Below the pieces are notes generated by a model, which worked only from the letters and a program-made list of their open reading frames with translations, was not told the DNA's origin and searched no databases. A stretch of 64,000 bases of DNA from VXPQ01 sp965116435. Its GTDB lineage: Bacteria > Bacteroidota > Rhodothermia > Rhodothermales > VXPQ01. The DNA is taken from positions 372,001 to 436,000 of the forward strand of contig OZ220686.1 of NCBI GenBank assembly GCA_965116435.1, read 5' to 3'. Both the position numbers and the translations under genes were made by a program. Positions 38,218 through 47,276 of the stretch are shown here, one piece after another. Position 1 is the stretch's first letter. Each line of letters opens with the position of its first letter.

Positions 38218-38800
38218 GCGAAGCCTCCGTCATCGGGCTCCCGTCCGGAAGCGGGAGGTTGTTCAGTCCGGCGCTCCGGCGGTATGCGCGGACAATGTCG
38301 AAGATGGCGACGCCGTAGGCCACCGCCACGTTCAGCGATTGTTTGGCGCCGAACTGGGGTATTTCGAACGCCACGTCCGCCTCGGCCACAAGGCGTTCGC
38401 GGACCCCGTGCAATTCGTTGCCCACGATAAGGCAAAGCGGAAAAAAAGAGTCCGCGACGTGGGTTGTGGGCGTGGGACAGTCCGTTATTTCCAGCACGCC
38501 GATCGTATATCCGCGGCGCCTGAGCGCCTGCACGACAGGCAACGGGTCCGCCTGGTATTCCCAGCGAACCGTGTCCTGCGCCCCGAGGGCCGTTTTGTGC
38601 AATCCCCGGTTCTCCGGCGTTCCGGTAATGCCCGTCAAATACAATTTTTCAACGAGGGCGGCGTCCGAAGTACGGAACATCGCCCCGACATTGTAGATAG
38701 ATCGTACATTGTCGAGAAGCACGGAAACAGGGTGCCCGGCCAGCGAATGCACCGTTTTCGGGTCTGGACGCGGTATTTCTTCGTGTCTGAGTTTGCGCAT
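38210..38800 (-). CDS. TrmH/SpoU family RNA 2'-O-methyltransferase
   Basis: SPOUT-fold methyltransferase of tRNA or rRNA. Motif 1 is V-L-L-D-N-V-R-S-I-Y-N-V-G-A-M-F-R-T-S, motif 2 C-L-I-V-G-N-E-L-H-G-V, and motif 3 I-P-Q-F-G-A-K-Q-S-L-N-V-A-V-A. The start M-R-K-L-R-H at 38800 gives 196 residues; the longer open frame upstream overlaps cmk and is rejected. It is the first gene before the mutase with an eight-base overlap. The RNA target is not known. Confidence 0.93.
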   Translation of the reverse strand: MRKLRHEEIPRPDPKTVHSLAGHPVSVLLDNVRSIYNVGAMFRTSDAALVEKLYLTGITGTPENRGLHKTALGAQDTVRWEYQADPLPVVQALRRRGYTIGVLEITDCPTPTTHVADSFFPLCLIVGNELHGVRERLVAEADVAFEIPQFGAKQSLNVAVAYGVAIFDIVRAYRRSAGLNNLPLPDGSPMTEASHA

Positions 38801-38875
38801 GGATGCTGTGCCTGCCCGTTTCGGTCTATCAGGACGCCACGTTGCATGGATGACTAAAGGAAAGCATAAAAGTAC

Positions 38876-39571
38876 GTGATTATCGCCATAGATGGACCGG
38901 CCGGGTCGGGAAAATCGACCACGGCCCGCGCCGTAGCCGAACGACTCGGCTATGTATACGTGGATACCGGGGCTATGTACCGTGCGGTTGCGCTTGCGTT
39001 TATCCGGTCCGGGCGGTCGGCGGAGACGCCGTCCGGGGAGGACCTGCGCGCGTTGCTTGCGGACATTCGCCTGGATATGCATTTCGGGCCGGACGGCATG
39101 CGCATCTTGCTGAACGGACGAAACGTCACCGCAAAGATCCGAACCCCTCAGGTTACGGAAACCGCCAGCCGGGTGGCGGCGATCCCGGCGGTGCGCGAAC
39201 GGATGGTCAAGGAGCAACGGCGCATCGCCCGCGCGCAGGAAAAGAAGCGCGGCGGGGTGGTTCTTGAGGGGCGCGACATCGGAACGATCGTGTTTCCGAA
39301 CGCCGAGGTAAAAGTGTTTATGGACGCCGGCGAGACGATGCGCGCGCGGCGGCGGTACGATGAATTGCGAGAGAAGAATCTCGATATATCGTTTGAGGAG
39401 GTGCTGAACGACATCCGGGCGCGGGATGCACGGGACATTTACCGACACGTGTCTCCCCTGCGCAAAACGGAAGGCGCCGTTGAAATCGATACGTCGCACA
39501 TAGCGATCCGCGAACAGGTGGATATGGTGGTGCGGGCCGTGCGGGAACGCATGAAATCTCCAGATGTATAA
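38876..39571 (+). CDS. cmk: Cytidylate kinase
   Basis: Phosphorylates CMP and dCMP. P-loop I-D-G-P-A-G-S-G-K-S-T-T at the N-terminus, V-D-T-G-A-M-Y-R-A-V, and the LID segment R-G-D/E-x-R visible as G-R-D-I-G-T-I-V-F and R-A-R-D-A-R-D. The GTG at 38876 is the only start that preserves the first strand M-I-I-A-I-D-G. 231 residues. cmk followed by rpsA is a common bacterial order. Confidence 0.96.
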   Translation: MIIAIDGPAGSGKSTTARAVAERLGYVYVDTGAMYRAVALAFIRSGRSAETPSGEDLRALLADIRLDMHFGPDGMRILLNGRNVTAKIRTPQVTETASRVAAIPAVRERMVKEQRRIARAQEKKRGGVVLEGRDIGTIVFPNAEVKVFMDAGETMRARRRYDELREKNLDISFEEVLNDIRARDARDIYRHVSPLRKTEGAVEIDTSHIAIREQVDMVVRAVRERMKSPDV

Positions 39572-39809
39572 AACGTTTGCATAAAATGATCGCTATGTCT
39601 CGTCGCCGTTGTTTCTCGGCAGGCAATCCCTTTCTGGCGATCGGATCCACGCCCACGTAAACGTTGCAAAAGGGCCGCACGGCAGAGAAAGGGAGGCCGC
39701 CGGCGCTTTGTAATACAGGGAAAAACCGAACGGCGCGGCCTGCCGCCGCCGGGTAAACATTGCCGGCATACGCCAGGATGTACGGAAATTTCCCTGAACA
39801 ACCCGCCTT
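39572..39809. other. 238-base spacer between cmk and rpsA
   Basis: No gene is supported. There are only short open frames, all shadows of low quality. The space is long for this region and probably holds the rpsA promoter and leader, but no convincing boxes or structured RNA were recognised. Confidence 0.4.
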
Positions 39810-42290
39810 ATGACCGAAACCCCGCAAGAAACCTCGCAAACCCAGACCATTCTCACCAACGATATCGCATCGGACGGCCACGCATTGCCCGCAGACAACG
39901 CGACGGCCCCTGCGAAAGAGCACGCACAGGCCGTAGCGGACGCCGCACAGCCGACGGATTCGGCAACGCCGCCGGCGATCTCTGAGCAATCTATTCCTAA
40001 ACAACCTGCCGCTGAACAATCTGCCCCTGAACAACAGGAGAACGGAGCGGAGGAGGCCGCGCCCGAAGCCTCTGCAGAGGCGAAACCGTCCGAACTGCCC
40101 GCCGCCAACGGAGAATCTGGCGACGGCGCTGTTGCGTCTGCGCCTTCGGAGGCCGCCCAGGAAGAATCCGGCGACGGCGCTGCGCCTGCAGCCCCGGAGG
40201 CCGAACCGCAACGCGTCGAACCTCCGCATACGATCGGATACACGGGCGAGATTATTGGTCCGGTCGTGACGCTTGAGGACCTTGCGCAAGGCGACCAGGA
40301 AGAGCAGGATGTGGCGCAATCCCGGAAGGCCATGGAGGCCATGGTCGCCGCGTCGTTCACGGCGGTCCGGGAGCAGGAAATCGTGCGGGGGCGCGTAGTA
40401 AGCGTCGGCGAAAAGGACGTAGTTATAGATATAGGGTTCAAGAGCGACGGCATTGTATCTCTGAACGAATTCGACGGCGAGTTGACTGCCGGCGAGGACG
40501 TAGAGGTCCTGGTGGAGCGCCTCGAGGATTATCACGGGCAACTGGTGCTGTCGAAGACCAAGGCGGACCAGCTGCGTCGCTGGCAGCGGATCGAGGAAGC
40601 CCATCAGAACGGCGATATCGTGGAAGGCACGATCGTACGGCGTATCAAGGGCGGCATGATCGTCAATCTGGACATCGGCAACATGGAGGCGTTCCTCCCC
40701 GGGTCCCAGATCGACGTGCGTCCCGTGCGCGATTTCGATACGTATCTCGAAAAGCGCATGGAATTCAAGGTCGTCAAATTGAATCCGGCCAACGACAACA
40801 TTGTCATTTCGCACAAGGCGCTTATAGAAAAGGAACTCGGGGCCCAGCGCGAAAAAATCCTGGCGACGATGGAGCCTGGCCAGATTCTGGAGGGCATGGC
40901 CAAAAACATCACCGATTTCGGCATTTTCGTGGATCTGGGCGGCGTGGACGGGTTGCTGCACATTACCGACCTGTCCTGGGGCCGCGTTTCTCACCCGTCC
41001 GAGCTGATCGAACTCGACCAGAAGCTGACGGTGGTGGTGCTGGATTACGACAAGGACCGGCAGCGTATCTCGCTGGGCCTGAAGCAGCTCCAGCCGCACC
41101 CCTGGGAAACCATCGACGAAAAATATATCGAGCGCGGCGCTGTCGAGGGCAAGGTGGTTTCCATTACGGACTACGGCGCCTTCGTGGAACTGGAGAAAGG
41201 CATCGAGGGCCTTGTCCATATCTCTGAAATGAGCTGGACGGAGCACATTCGCCACCCGAGCCAGATGGTTTCGCTGGGCCAGTTGGTGAACGTCAAGATT
41301 CTCAAGATCGACAAACAGGGGAAGAAGATTTCCCTTGGCATGAAGCAGCTGGAGCCGGATCCGTGGGATGGTATTTCGGACCGCTATCCTCCGGGCACGG
41401 TCATGACAGGCAAGGTGCGCAACATCACCAATTTCGGCGTGTTTGTCGGCATTGAGCCGGGCATCGACGGGCTGGTGCATATTTCCGACCTGTCCTGGAC
41501 CAAGAAAGTGCGCCATCCGAACGAAATGGTGCGCAAGGGCCAAACCCTCGACGTCGTGATTCTGAATATCGACGAGGGGTCGCGGCGCATCTCGCTGGGC
41601 CACAAACAAGTGGAAACGAATCCGTGGAATCAGTTCTCCAAGGCGTACGCCGAAGGAACCGATACGCAAGCGACCGTGGTCCGCACCAACGAGGGCGGGC
41701 TGGTGATCGAGTTGCCCCTCGGCGTCGAGGCGTTTGCGCCCGCCAGCGAACTGCGGAACGGGCCACAGAACTTCCAGGACTTTTATCCGTCGGGACAGGA
41801 ACTGCAATTGCGGGTGATCAAGTTCGACCCGCAGCAGAAGGAAATCGTGCTTAGCGAGGTGGCGAAGGAACGGGCCGCCGTCCGCGCCGAAAAAGCCGGG
41901 CAAGACCGTGTGCGGCGCGAATCGAAGAAGCGCGAATCCCGGGAGGTCAACAAGTATCAGAAGGCGGCGAGTTCGGGGGGCCGGACCACGTTTGGAGATA
42001 TTTCGGGCCTTGCGGACCTGAAGGCGCAGTTCGAAAAGGCGGAGAAAGGCACGCAAAAGAAAGCGGCGCCGAGAAAGCCTTCCGCAAAGTCTTCGGCGGC
42101 GAAAAAAGGCACGGCTTCCGCCAAAGCTCCGGCGACGGAAAAAGACAAGACGTCCGCCAAAGCCCCGACGCCGGAAAAAGGCAATGCTTCCGCCAAGGCT
42201 TCCGAGGCCGTCAAGCAGGCGCCTGCCCAGGCCGAAAAAGCGGAAACGAACGTGGAAAAGAACGCGGAAAAGGAGGAAGCCGCGGAATAA
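39810..42290 (+). CDS. rpsA: 30S ribosomal protein S1
   Basis: mRNA-binding ribosomal protein. After an acidic, Ala/Pro/Glu-rich extension of about 190 residues come six S1 domains. They begin near V-R-G-R-V-V-S-V, V-E-G-T-I-V-R-R, L-E-G-M-A-K-N-I, V-E-G-K-V-V-S-I, M-T-G-K-V-R-N-I and T-V-V-R-T-N. Domains 3-5 are the canonical high-identity type with G-L-L/V-H-I-S/T-x-L/M-S-W. The C-terminus is a Lys/Ala/Ser/Glu-rich tail with repeated A-S-A-K-A-P/S units. 826 residues, longer than the usual 550-600 because of both extensions. Confidence 0.96.
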   Translation: MTETPQETSQTQTILTNDIASDGHALPADNATAPAKEHAQAVADAAQPTDSATPPAISEQSIPKQPAAEQSAPEQQENGAEEAAPEASAEAKPSELPAANGESGDGAVASAPSEAAQEESGDGAAPAAPEAEPQRVEPPHTIGYTGEIIGPVVTLEDLAQGDQEEQDVAQSRKAMEAMVAASFTAVREQEIVRGRVVSVGEKDVVIDIGFKSDGIVSLNEFDGELTAGEDVEVLVERLEDYHGQLVLSKTKADQLRRWQRIEEAHQNGDIVEGTIVRRIKGGMIVNLDIGNMEAFLPGSQIDVRPVRDFDTYLEKRMEFKVVKLNPANDNIVISHKALIEKELGAQREKILATMEPGQILEGMAKNITDFGIFVDLGGVDGLLHITDLSWGRVSHPSELIELDQKLTVVVLDYDKDRQRISLGLKQLQPHPWETIDEKYIERGAVEGKVVSITDYGAFVELEKGIEGLVHISEMSWTEHIRHPSQMVSLGQLVNVKILKIDKQGKKISLGMKQLEPDPWDGISDRYPPGTVMTGKVRNITNFGVFVGIEPGIDGLVHISDLSWTKKVRHPNEMVRKGQTLDVVILNIDEGSRRISLGHKQVETNPWNQFSKAYAEGTDTQATVVRTNEGGLVIELPLGVEAFAPASELRNGPQNFQDFYPSGQELQLRVIKFDPQQKEIVLSEVAKERAAVRAEKAGQDRVRRESKKRESREVNKYQKAASSGGRTTFGDISGLADLKAQFEKAEKGTQKKAAPRKPSAKSSAAKKGTASAKAPATEKDKTSAKAPTPEKGNASAKASEAVKQAPAQAEKAETNVEKNAEKEEAAE

Positions 42291-42305
42291 ACCGGCACAG
42301 GGTTC

Positions 42306-43298
42306 ATGGCGTCAGAAAGCACGTTGCGTCCCTCGATCCACGAGGCGATTCGGCGACAACTCGACCGGACGCTTCGCGAAACGCATTTCCCGGAAGCAGG
42401 CGTGCTGCGCCGGGGCAAGGTGCGCGATGTCTACCGGGGCCCCGACGCGCTTTTTCTGGTGGCGACGGACCGCATTTCGGCCTTTGACTGCATTCTGGGC
42501 CAGCAGGTGCCGTTCAAGGGACAGGTGCTGAATCGACTGGCCGCGTTTTTCTTTGAGCAAACAAGGGATGTGGCGCCGAATCACCTCCTGGCGATCCCGG
42601 ACCCGAACGTGACCGTGGCGACGCCGTGCGCGCCCGCGCCCGTCGAATTTGTGGTGCGGGGATACCTTGCCGGGCATGCCTGGCGGGAATACCGCGCCGG
42701 ACGGCGTAGCGTTTCGGGCGTGCCGCTGCCGGAAGGCCTGCGGGAAAGCAGCCGCCTGCCCCGACCTGTGCTTACACCGTCCACCAAGGCGGAAACGGGA
42801 CACGACGAGGATATTTCCCGGGAGGACATCGTGGCGCAGGGTCTGCTGGCGTCCGCTGACGTCGACGAGCTGGAGGCGAAGGCGCTCGCCCTGTTTGCGC
42901 GGGGCACGGAAATGTCCGCCGCGCGGGGCTTGCTGCTCGTGGACACCAAATACGAATTCGGGCGGGGTCCGGATGGCGCGTGGCTACTCATCGACGAGGT
43001 GCATACGCCGGATTCGTCCCGGTACTACTACGCGGACGGATACGAAGAACGGCTGCGCGCCGGTCGGCCCCAGCGGCAGCTTTCCAAGGAATTCGTTCGG
43101 GAATGGCTGATGGAGCAGGGCTTCCGGGGACAGCCTGGGGAGCGCCCGCCCGACTTGCCGGAGGATTTTCGCGTGCAGGTGGCCGCCCGCTACATCGAGT
43201 TGTACGAAGCCGTCGCCGGGCAACCGTTCGAACCGGATACCCACCCCGACCCGGTCGAGCGCGTCCGCCACGCCATCACGTCGTATCGGGGTCATTGA
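42306..43298 (+). CDS. purC: Phosphoribosylaminoimidazole-succinocarboxamide synthase
   Basis: ATP-dependent joining of CAIR and aspartate in purine synthesis. Motifs G-K-V-R-D-V-Y near the start, A-T-D-R-I-S-A-F-D, and the substrate segment T-P-S-T-K-A-E-T-G-H-D. D-T-K-Y-E-F-G and D-E-V-H-T-P-D-S-S-R-Y complete the active site. 330 residues, the longer type found outside enterobacteria. It lies 15 bases after rpsA, so it is probably cotranscribed. The end of the gene lies in a tandem repeat shared with moaE. Confidence 0.96.
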   Translation: MASESTLRPSIHEAIRRQLDRTLRETHFPEAGVLRRGKVRDVYRGPDALFLVATDRISAFDCILGQQVPFKGQVLNRLAAFFFEQTRDVAPNHLLAIPDPNVTVATPCAPAPVEFVVRGYLAGHAWREYRAGRRSVSGVPLPEGLRESSRLPRPVLTPSTKAETGHDEDISREDIVAQGLLASADVDELEAKALALFARGTEMSAARGLLLVDTKYEFGRGPDGAWLLIDEVHTPDSSRYYYADGYEERLRAGRPQRQLSKEFVREWLMEQGFRGQPGERPPDLPEDFRVQVAARYIELYEAVAGQPFEPDTHPDPVERVRHAITSYRGH

Positions 43299-43334
43299 CC
43301 CCGTATCACGTCGTATCGAGTTCATTGACCCCGT
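43275..43334. repeat. 30-bp tandem duplication joining the purC and moaE 3' ends
   Basis: Units at 43275-43304 and 43305-43334 start ATCACGTCGTATCG and end TCATTGACCCCGT, differing at two positions. The first holds the purC stop codon; the second codes the last residues of moaE on the other strand. Confidence 0.85.
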
Positions 43335-43812
43335 CGGGGGCCAAACGCCCGGCTACCCACTCGGCGCTTCCGTCCGCGAAATGCTCCTTCTTCCAGATGG
43401 GCGCCCGGCTTTTCAGCGCGTCGATCAGGTAGCGGCAGGCGGCAAAGGCCTCCGCCCGGTGCGGCGCGGCCACCCCGACGATCACGCTTGTTTCTCGTAC
43501 GGGCACCTCGCCGATGCGGTGCAGCAGGCAGGCGCGGCACAGGGGCCAGCGGCGAAACGCTTCGCCGGAAATACGACGCATCTCGTTGAGCGCCATAGGT
43601 TTATAGCATTCGTATTCAAGTCGCTCTGTTTCCTGGCGTTCTGTTTCCTTCCGTTCGTTGTCTGGAGCGGTTTCGGTCCAGCGGCGCGTCGTTCCAAGGA
43701 AGATATCGACGCCGCCCGCTTCCTCTGCCCGCAGAAAGTCCCCGACCGCTTCGAGACAGAGCGGCGTTTCCAGAATATCTATCCACACAGCGTCGTTTGG
43801 CGGCGGCGTCAT
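43306..43812 (-). CDS. moaE: Molybdopterin synthase catalytic subunit
   Basis: Transfers sulfur from MoaD thiocarboxylate to precursor Z to form molybdopterin. Seen are G-G-V-D-I-F-L-G-T-T-R, E-Y-E-C-Y-K-P-M-A, R-I-G-E-V-P-V-R-E-T-S-V-I-V and the catalytic Lys in P-I-W-K-K-E. A short E-T-E-R-K/Q insert lies in the variable loop before Y-E-C-Y. ATG 43812 has a perfect GGAGG five bases upstream that overlaps the moaD end; a GTG at 43824 is less likely. 168 residues. Confidence 0.95.
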   Translation of the reverse strand: MTPPPNDAVWIDILETPLCLEAVGDFLRAEEAGGVDIFLGTTRRWTETAPDNERKETERQETERLEYECYKPMALNEMRRISGEAFRRWPLCRACLLHRIGEVPVRETSVIVGVAAPHRAEAFAACRYLIDALKSRAPIWKKEHFADGSAEWVAGRLAPDGVNELDTT

Positions 43813-43813
43813 G

Positions 43814-44083
43814 TCATCCTCCACTGACGGGGGTAATGAGCGCCACTTCGTCCCCGGCCCGCACGATATGCTCCCCGGATACGTATTCCCGGTTGACTGC
43901 GATGCGCACGTGGGGAATCAGGGGCCGCAGGGCCGGATGCGCGGCGGTCAGGCGTTCGAGGAACCGGGCGGCGGACAGGGTTTCCCCCGGGTCGAGGGGG
44001 ACAGCGGTCGAATCAATCCCTGTGCGTTCCCGAAGCACGCTGAAAAACAGTACGTCCACGCGATGCGGTTTTTGCGTTTCCAT
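43814..44083 (-). CDS. moaD: Molybdopterin synthase sulfur carrier subunit
   Basis: Ubiquitin-like carrier ending in the required Gly-Gly (P-V-S-G-G). 89 residues with V-L-F-F-S-V-L-R-E-R-T-G and the E-V-A-L-I-T-P-V end typical of MoaD. The moaE start follows directly. No other molybdenum-cofactor gene is in the window. Confidence 0.94.
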   Translation of the reverse strand: METQKPHRVDVLFFSVLRERTGIDSTAVPLDPGETLSAARFLERLTAAHPALRPLIPHVRIAVNREYVSGEHIVRAGDEVALITPVSGG

Positions 44084-44108
44084 GGCTTGCTATTCCCTCA
44101 GAGCACCC

Positions 44109-45365
44109 TTAACGAAACCGGATGGCGCGAATGGCCTCGATGCGCGACGCCGCGCGGGCCGGCGCATACGCCGCCAGCACGCACAACGCCATGGCGAGGG
44201 CGCCGGTAAGCAGAAAGTCGAACCCATGCAACGCCACGGGCGCCGTCGTCAGGTAGTACGCTTCTTCCGGCAACGAAACAAGGCCGTATTTGTCTTGCAG
44301 CAGCACCAGCCCGAGGGCCAGACTTTCCCCTGTAACGACGCCCGCACCGCCGATCAGCAGGCCGGACCATACGAATTGTTTCTGGATGGACCGCATGGAT
44401 GCGCCCATGCTTTTCAGCACGCCTATTTCCCGCGTTTTTTCGAGAATGGTCATCAGGAGCGTCCCCACGATGTTGAACGCCGCCACGATGACGATAATAC
44501 TGATCACCAAAGGGATCACGCTGCGTTGCAAGTTGATCCAGGCGAAGAGGCCGCCGTATACGTCGTATATGCTGCGCGCCATGAGGGGGAATTCGAGGCG
44601 ATGTTCTATCGTGTCCGCGGCTTCCCGCGCGTTGTCCGGCTCGGCCAGCGTGACGTCGAAGCGGGTGGCCTGGTCCGGGCCGTAGGCGAGCAAGGCGCGG
44701 GCGGCGTCGAGGGACGTAAAGACGTACAGTTCGTCGAAATGGGCCAGGGAGGTTTCGTAGACGCCGGCGATGCGGAAGGTCGATGCGCGGGGCGACGCCA
44801 GTCCTGCGATGGCGAAGGCCTCGCCCGCGGGTGGGGCGCGCATGGAAAAAGACGTCACGGCATCTCCCGGCTCGACCGTAAGCAAATCGGCCAGCGCCTT
44901 GCCGACGACGAGGCCTGCGCGTCCGTCGGCGTCGGACGACGTATCGAACGCGCCGTCCACCATTTGTCCCAGAAACCAGGGAGGCGGCGTCGCCGTGCCC
45001 CGGATCGCTACGCCCTCGATATCCTTCCGGGACGTACGGAGCAGGGCCAGTTCCTGCACGACGATGGCGGCGTCCGCGACGCCTTGCATGGATGCGAGCG
45101 TATCCCGAATGGCCGCGGCCCGGTCGATGGGCGCGTCCCGAAAGGTTTCCACTTGCACATGCGCCCCGAATCCGGTGATCTTGGCTTCGATTTCATTGCC
45201 GAATCCCCGAACGACCGAAAGCGCCAGCAGCAACGCCGCCGTGCCCAGCGCCACGCCCGCCACGGCGATCCAGGCAATAAGCCGGACGAAGCGGCTTCCC
45301 TCCTCTTGCCCGCGCACGGACCGCAGGTAACGCATCGCCATGAAACGTTCGAAACGGGAAGGCAT
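44109..45365 (-). CDS. ABC transporter permease, LolC/LolE-FtsX family
   Basis: Membrane subunit of a lipoprotein-release or related ABC exporter. One N-terminal helix (L-I-A-W-I-A-V-A-G-V-A-L-G-T-A-A-L) is followed by a large periplasmic domain. Three C-terminal helices carry the FtsX motif around E-K-T-R-E-I-G-V-L-K-S-M-G-A. The start M-P-S-R-F-E-R-F at 45365 gives 418 residues, normal for LolC; a longer open frame upstream is not used. No ATPase partner is adjacent, so it must pair with one encoded elsewhere. Divergent from the P5C dehydrogenase. Confidence 0.92.
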   Translation of the reverse strand: MPSRFERFMAMRYLRSVRGQEEGSRFVRLIAWIAVAGVALGTAALLLALSVVRGFGNEIEAKITGFGAHVQVETFRDAPIDRAAAIRDTLASMQGVADAAIVVQELALLRTSRKDIEGVAIRGTATPPPWFLGQMVDGAFDTSSDADGRAGLVVGKALADLLTVEPGDAVTSFSMRAPPAGEAFAIAGLASPRASTFRIAGVYETSLAHFDELYVFTSLDAARALLAYGPDQATRFDVTLAEPDNAREAADTIEHRLEFPLMARSIYDVYGGLFAWINLQRSVIPLVISIIVIVAAFNIVGTLLMTILEKTREIGVLKSMGASMRSIQKQFVWSGLLIGGAGVVTGESLALGLVLLQDKYGLVSLPEEAYYLTTAPVALHGFDFLLTGALAMALCVLAAYAPARAASRIEAIRAIRFR

Positions 45366-45591
45366 GGGAGCGGTGCGCCCTGGGCGGTTGCAAAACGGTC
45401 GGGAAACGCCAGGAATATTCCAGGATATTCTTGAAAGAATGGATACTCTGATCAAGCCTGCAAAGTTCAACAGCTGCGCGTCTCCCCCGCCTTGCGGCAA
45501 AACCTGCGCGCGGTCCCGGGGTATATATTCGTATCCCCGGAAATCATTTGCTGCGTCCCCTGTGCATCCCGTATATGGAGCCTTGCCTCTC
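45366..45591. other. 226-base divergent spacer with a degenerate terminal repeat
   Basis: Lies between the LolC-like gene and the P5C dehydrogenase and must contain both promoters. At 45439-45470 GGATACTCTGATCAAGCCTG and the bases after it resemble the terminus of the 63091 element (about three quarters of the positions match). No clear promoter boxes were identified. Confidence 0.4.
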
Positions 45592-47217
45592 ATGCATGCG
45601 AACCCGCTGGAGATTCCCTTGCCGAACAACGAGCCTGTGCTCCATTACGCGCCGGGTTCCGGGGAGCGCCGTCGCCTGCGGTCCACGCTGAAGGCGCTCC
45701 GGGGCGAAACCGTAGAAATTCCTGCCCGCATCGGCGGACGCGACGTGCGCACGGGCAACACCGTGGAAATCCGGGCGCCCCACGACCATCGGACGGTCCT
45801 GGCCGTGGCGCATTTGTGCGGCCCAGCCGAGGTGGCGGAAGCCATAGGCTGCGCGCTCGAGGCGCGGCGGGACTGGATGCGCACGCCGTGGCCGGAGCGT
45901 CTGGGGATATTCCGAAAGGCCGCCGACTTGCTGTCCGGCCCCTGGCGAGATACGCTGAACGCCGCCACGATGCTCGGGCAGAGCAAGAACGTGTTTCAGG
46001 CCGAGATCGATGCGGCCTGCGAAACGATCGATTTCTGGCGATTCAACGCGGCGTACGCGGAGCGCATCGTAGCGGATCAGCCTCTTTCTTCGGAGGGGGT
46101 TCAGAATCGCATGGAATACCGGGCGCTGGAGGGGTTCGTGGCGGCGATCACCCCGTTCAACTTTACGGCGATCCAGTCGAACCTGGCGACGGCGCCGGTG
46201 TTGATGGGCAATGTGGCCCTCTGGAAACCGTCCACCACCGCCCTCCTGTCGGCCTGGCATATGTATCGCTTGCTCGAAGAGGCAGGATTGCCGCCGGGCG
46301 TGATCAACCTGCTGCCCGGCGAGGGCCCGGAGGCGGGCGCCCCAATGCTGGTCTCGGAGCACCTGGCCGGACTGCATTTCACCGGCTCCACGAAGACGTT
46401 TCAGCATATGTGGCGTACGATCGGCGAGCGCATAGACGCATACCGCACGTATCCGCGCATCGTCGGGGAAACCGGCGGAAAGGATTTCGTGATCGCGCAT
46501 CCCTCTGCCCCGCCCCTTGAGGTGGCCGCCGCCATCGTGCGCGGCGGGTTCGAATACCAGGGCCAGAAATGCTCGGCGGCGTCGCGCGTGTACCTGCCCG
46601 CCTCGCGCTGGCCCGCCATCCGGCAAGCCTTGACGGAACAACTCGACGAAGTCAAGACCGGCCCGGTTGAGGATTTTGCGAATTTCGTGAATGCGGTGAT
46701 CGACCGGGCGGCGTTCCGGCGCATTACGGGCTACATCGACCGGGCGCTTGCGGATCCGGACACGGAGCTGGTGCATGGCGGGACGTACTCCGACGAGGAA
46801 GGGTATTTTATCGCGCCTTCTGTATTCCGGGTCCGCGATCCCTTGCACGAAACCATGCGGGAGGAGCTGTTCGGCCCGGTCGTTTCGGTGTTCACGTACG
46901 AGGATTCCCGGTACGAGGACATGCTGGACCTGCTGGACAAGACCTCTCCATACGCCCTGACCGGGGCCGTTTTTGCGACGGACCGGGAAGTCATTCGCAA
47001 GACGCTGGATCGGCTGCTCGACAACGCCGGAAATGTCTATATCAACGACAAGCCAACCGGGGCCGTGGTGGGCCAGCAGCCCTTTGGCGGCGCGCGCAAG
47101 TCGGGCACCAACGACAAGGCGGGTTCGATCCTGAACCTGACGCGCTGGACGTCTGCCCGGACCATCAAGGAGAATCTGGCCCCGCCAACCCATTTTGCCT
47201 ATCCCTTCCTCGGGTAG
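45592..47217 (+). CDS. pruA: 1-pyrroline-5-carboxylate dehydrogenase (L-glutamate gamma-semialdehyde dehydrogenase)
   Basis: NAD-dependent oxidation of glutamate semialdehyde to glutamate, the second step of proline breakdown. The single-domain, eukaryote/Gram-positive type has A-I-T-P-F-N-F-T-A-I, V-A-L-W-K-P-S, L-H-F-T-G-S-T-K-T-F, E-T-G-G-K-D-F and the catalytic Cys in E-Y-Q-G-Q-K-C-S-A. 541 residues from ATG 45592 (M-H-A-N-P-L-E). The frame is open 84 codons further upstream, but that part is not protein-like. No proline dehydrogenase is in the window. It may feed on proline released by the two M24 peptidases. Confidence 0.94.
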   Translation: MHANPLEIPLPNNEPVLHYAPGSGERRRLRSTLKALRGETVEIPARIGGRDVRTGNTVEIRAPHDHRTVLAVAHLCGPAEVAEAIGCALEARRDWMRTPWPERLGIFRKAADLLSGPWRDTLNAATMLGQSKNVFQAEIDAACETIDFWRFNAAYAERIVADQPLSSEGVQNRMEYRALEGFVAAITPFNFTAIQSNLATAPVLMGNVALWKPSTTALLSAWHMYRLLEEAGLPPGVINLLPGEGPEAGAPMLVSEHLAGLHFTGSTKTFQHMWRTIGERIDAYRTYPRIVGETGGKDFVIAHPSAPPLEVAAAIVRGGFEYQGQKCSAASRVYLPASRWPAIRQALTEQLDEVKTGPVEDFANFVNAVIDRAAFRRITGYIDRALADPDTELVHGGTYSDEEGYFIAPSVFRVRDPLHETMREELFGPVVSVFTYEDSRYEDMLDLLDKTSPYALTGAVFATDREVIRKTLDRLLDNAGNVYINDKPTGAVVGQQPFGGARKSGTNDKAGSILNLTRWTSARTIKENLAPPTHFAYPFLG

Positions 47218-47276
47218 CGCTCAGAACGCCCGGAACCCCTCCCCTCACCCAACACCCCGAAACGTTCGTATTTCCC

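Noticed and set aside
45340..45591. An N-terminal extension of the P5C dehydrogenase
   Set aside because: The upstream 84 codons overlap the divergent permease start and promoter region and resemble no known domain; ATG 45592 gives the family start.
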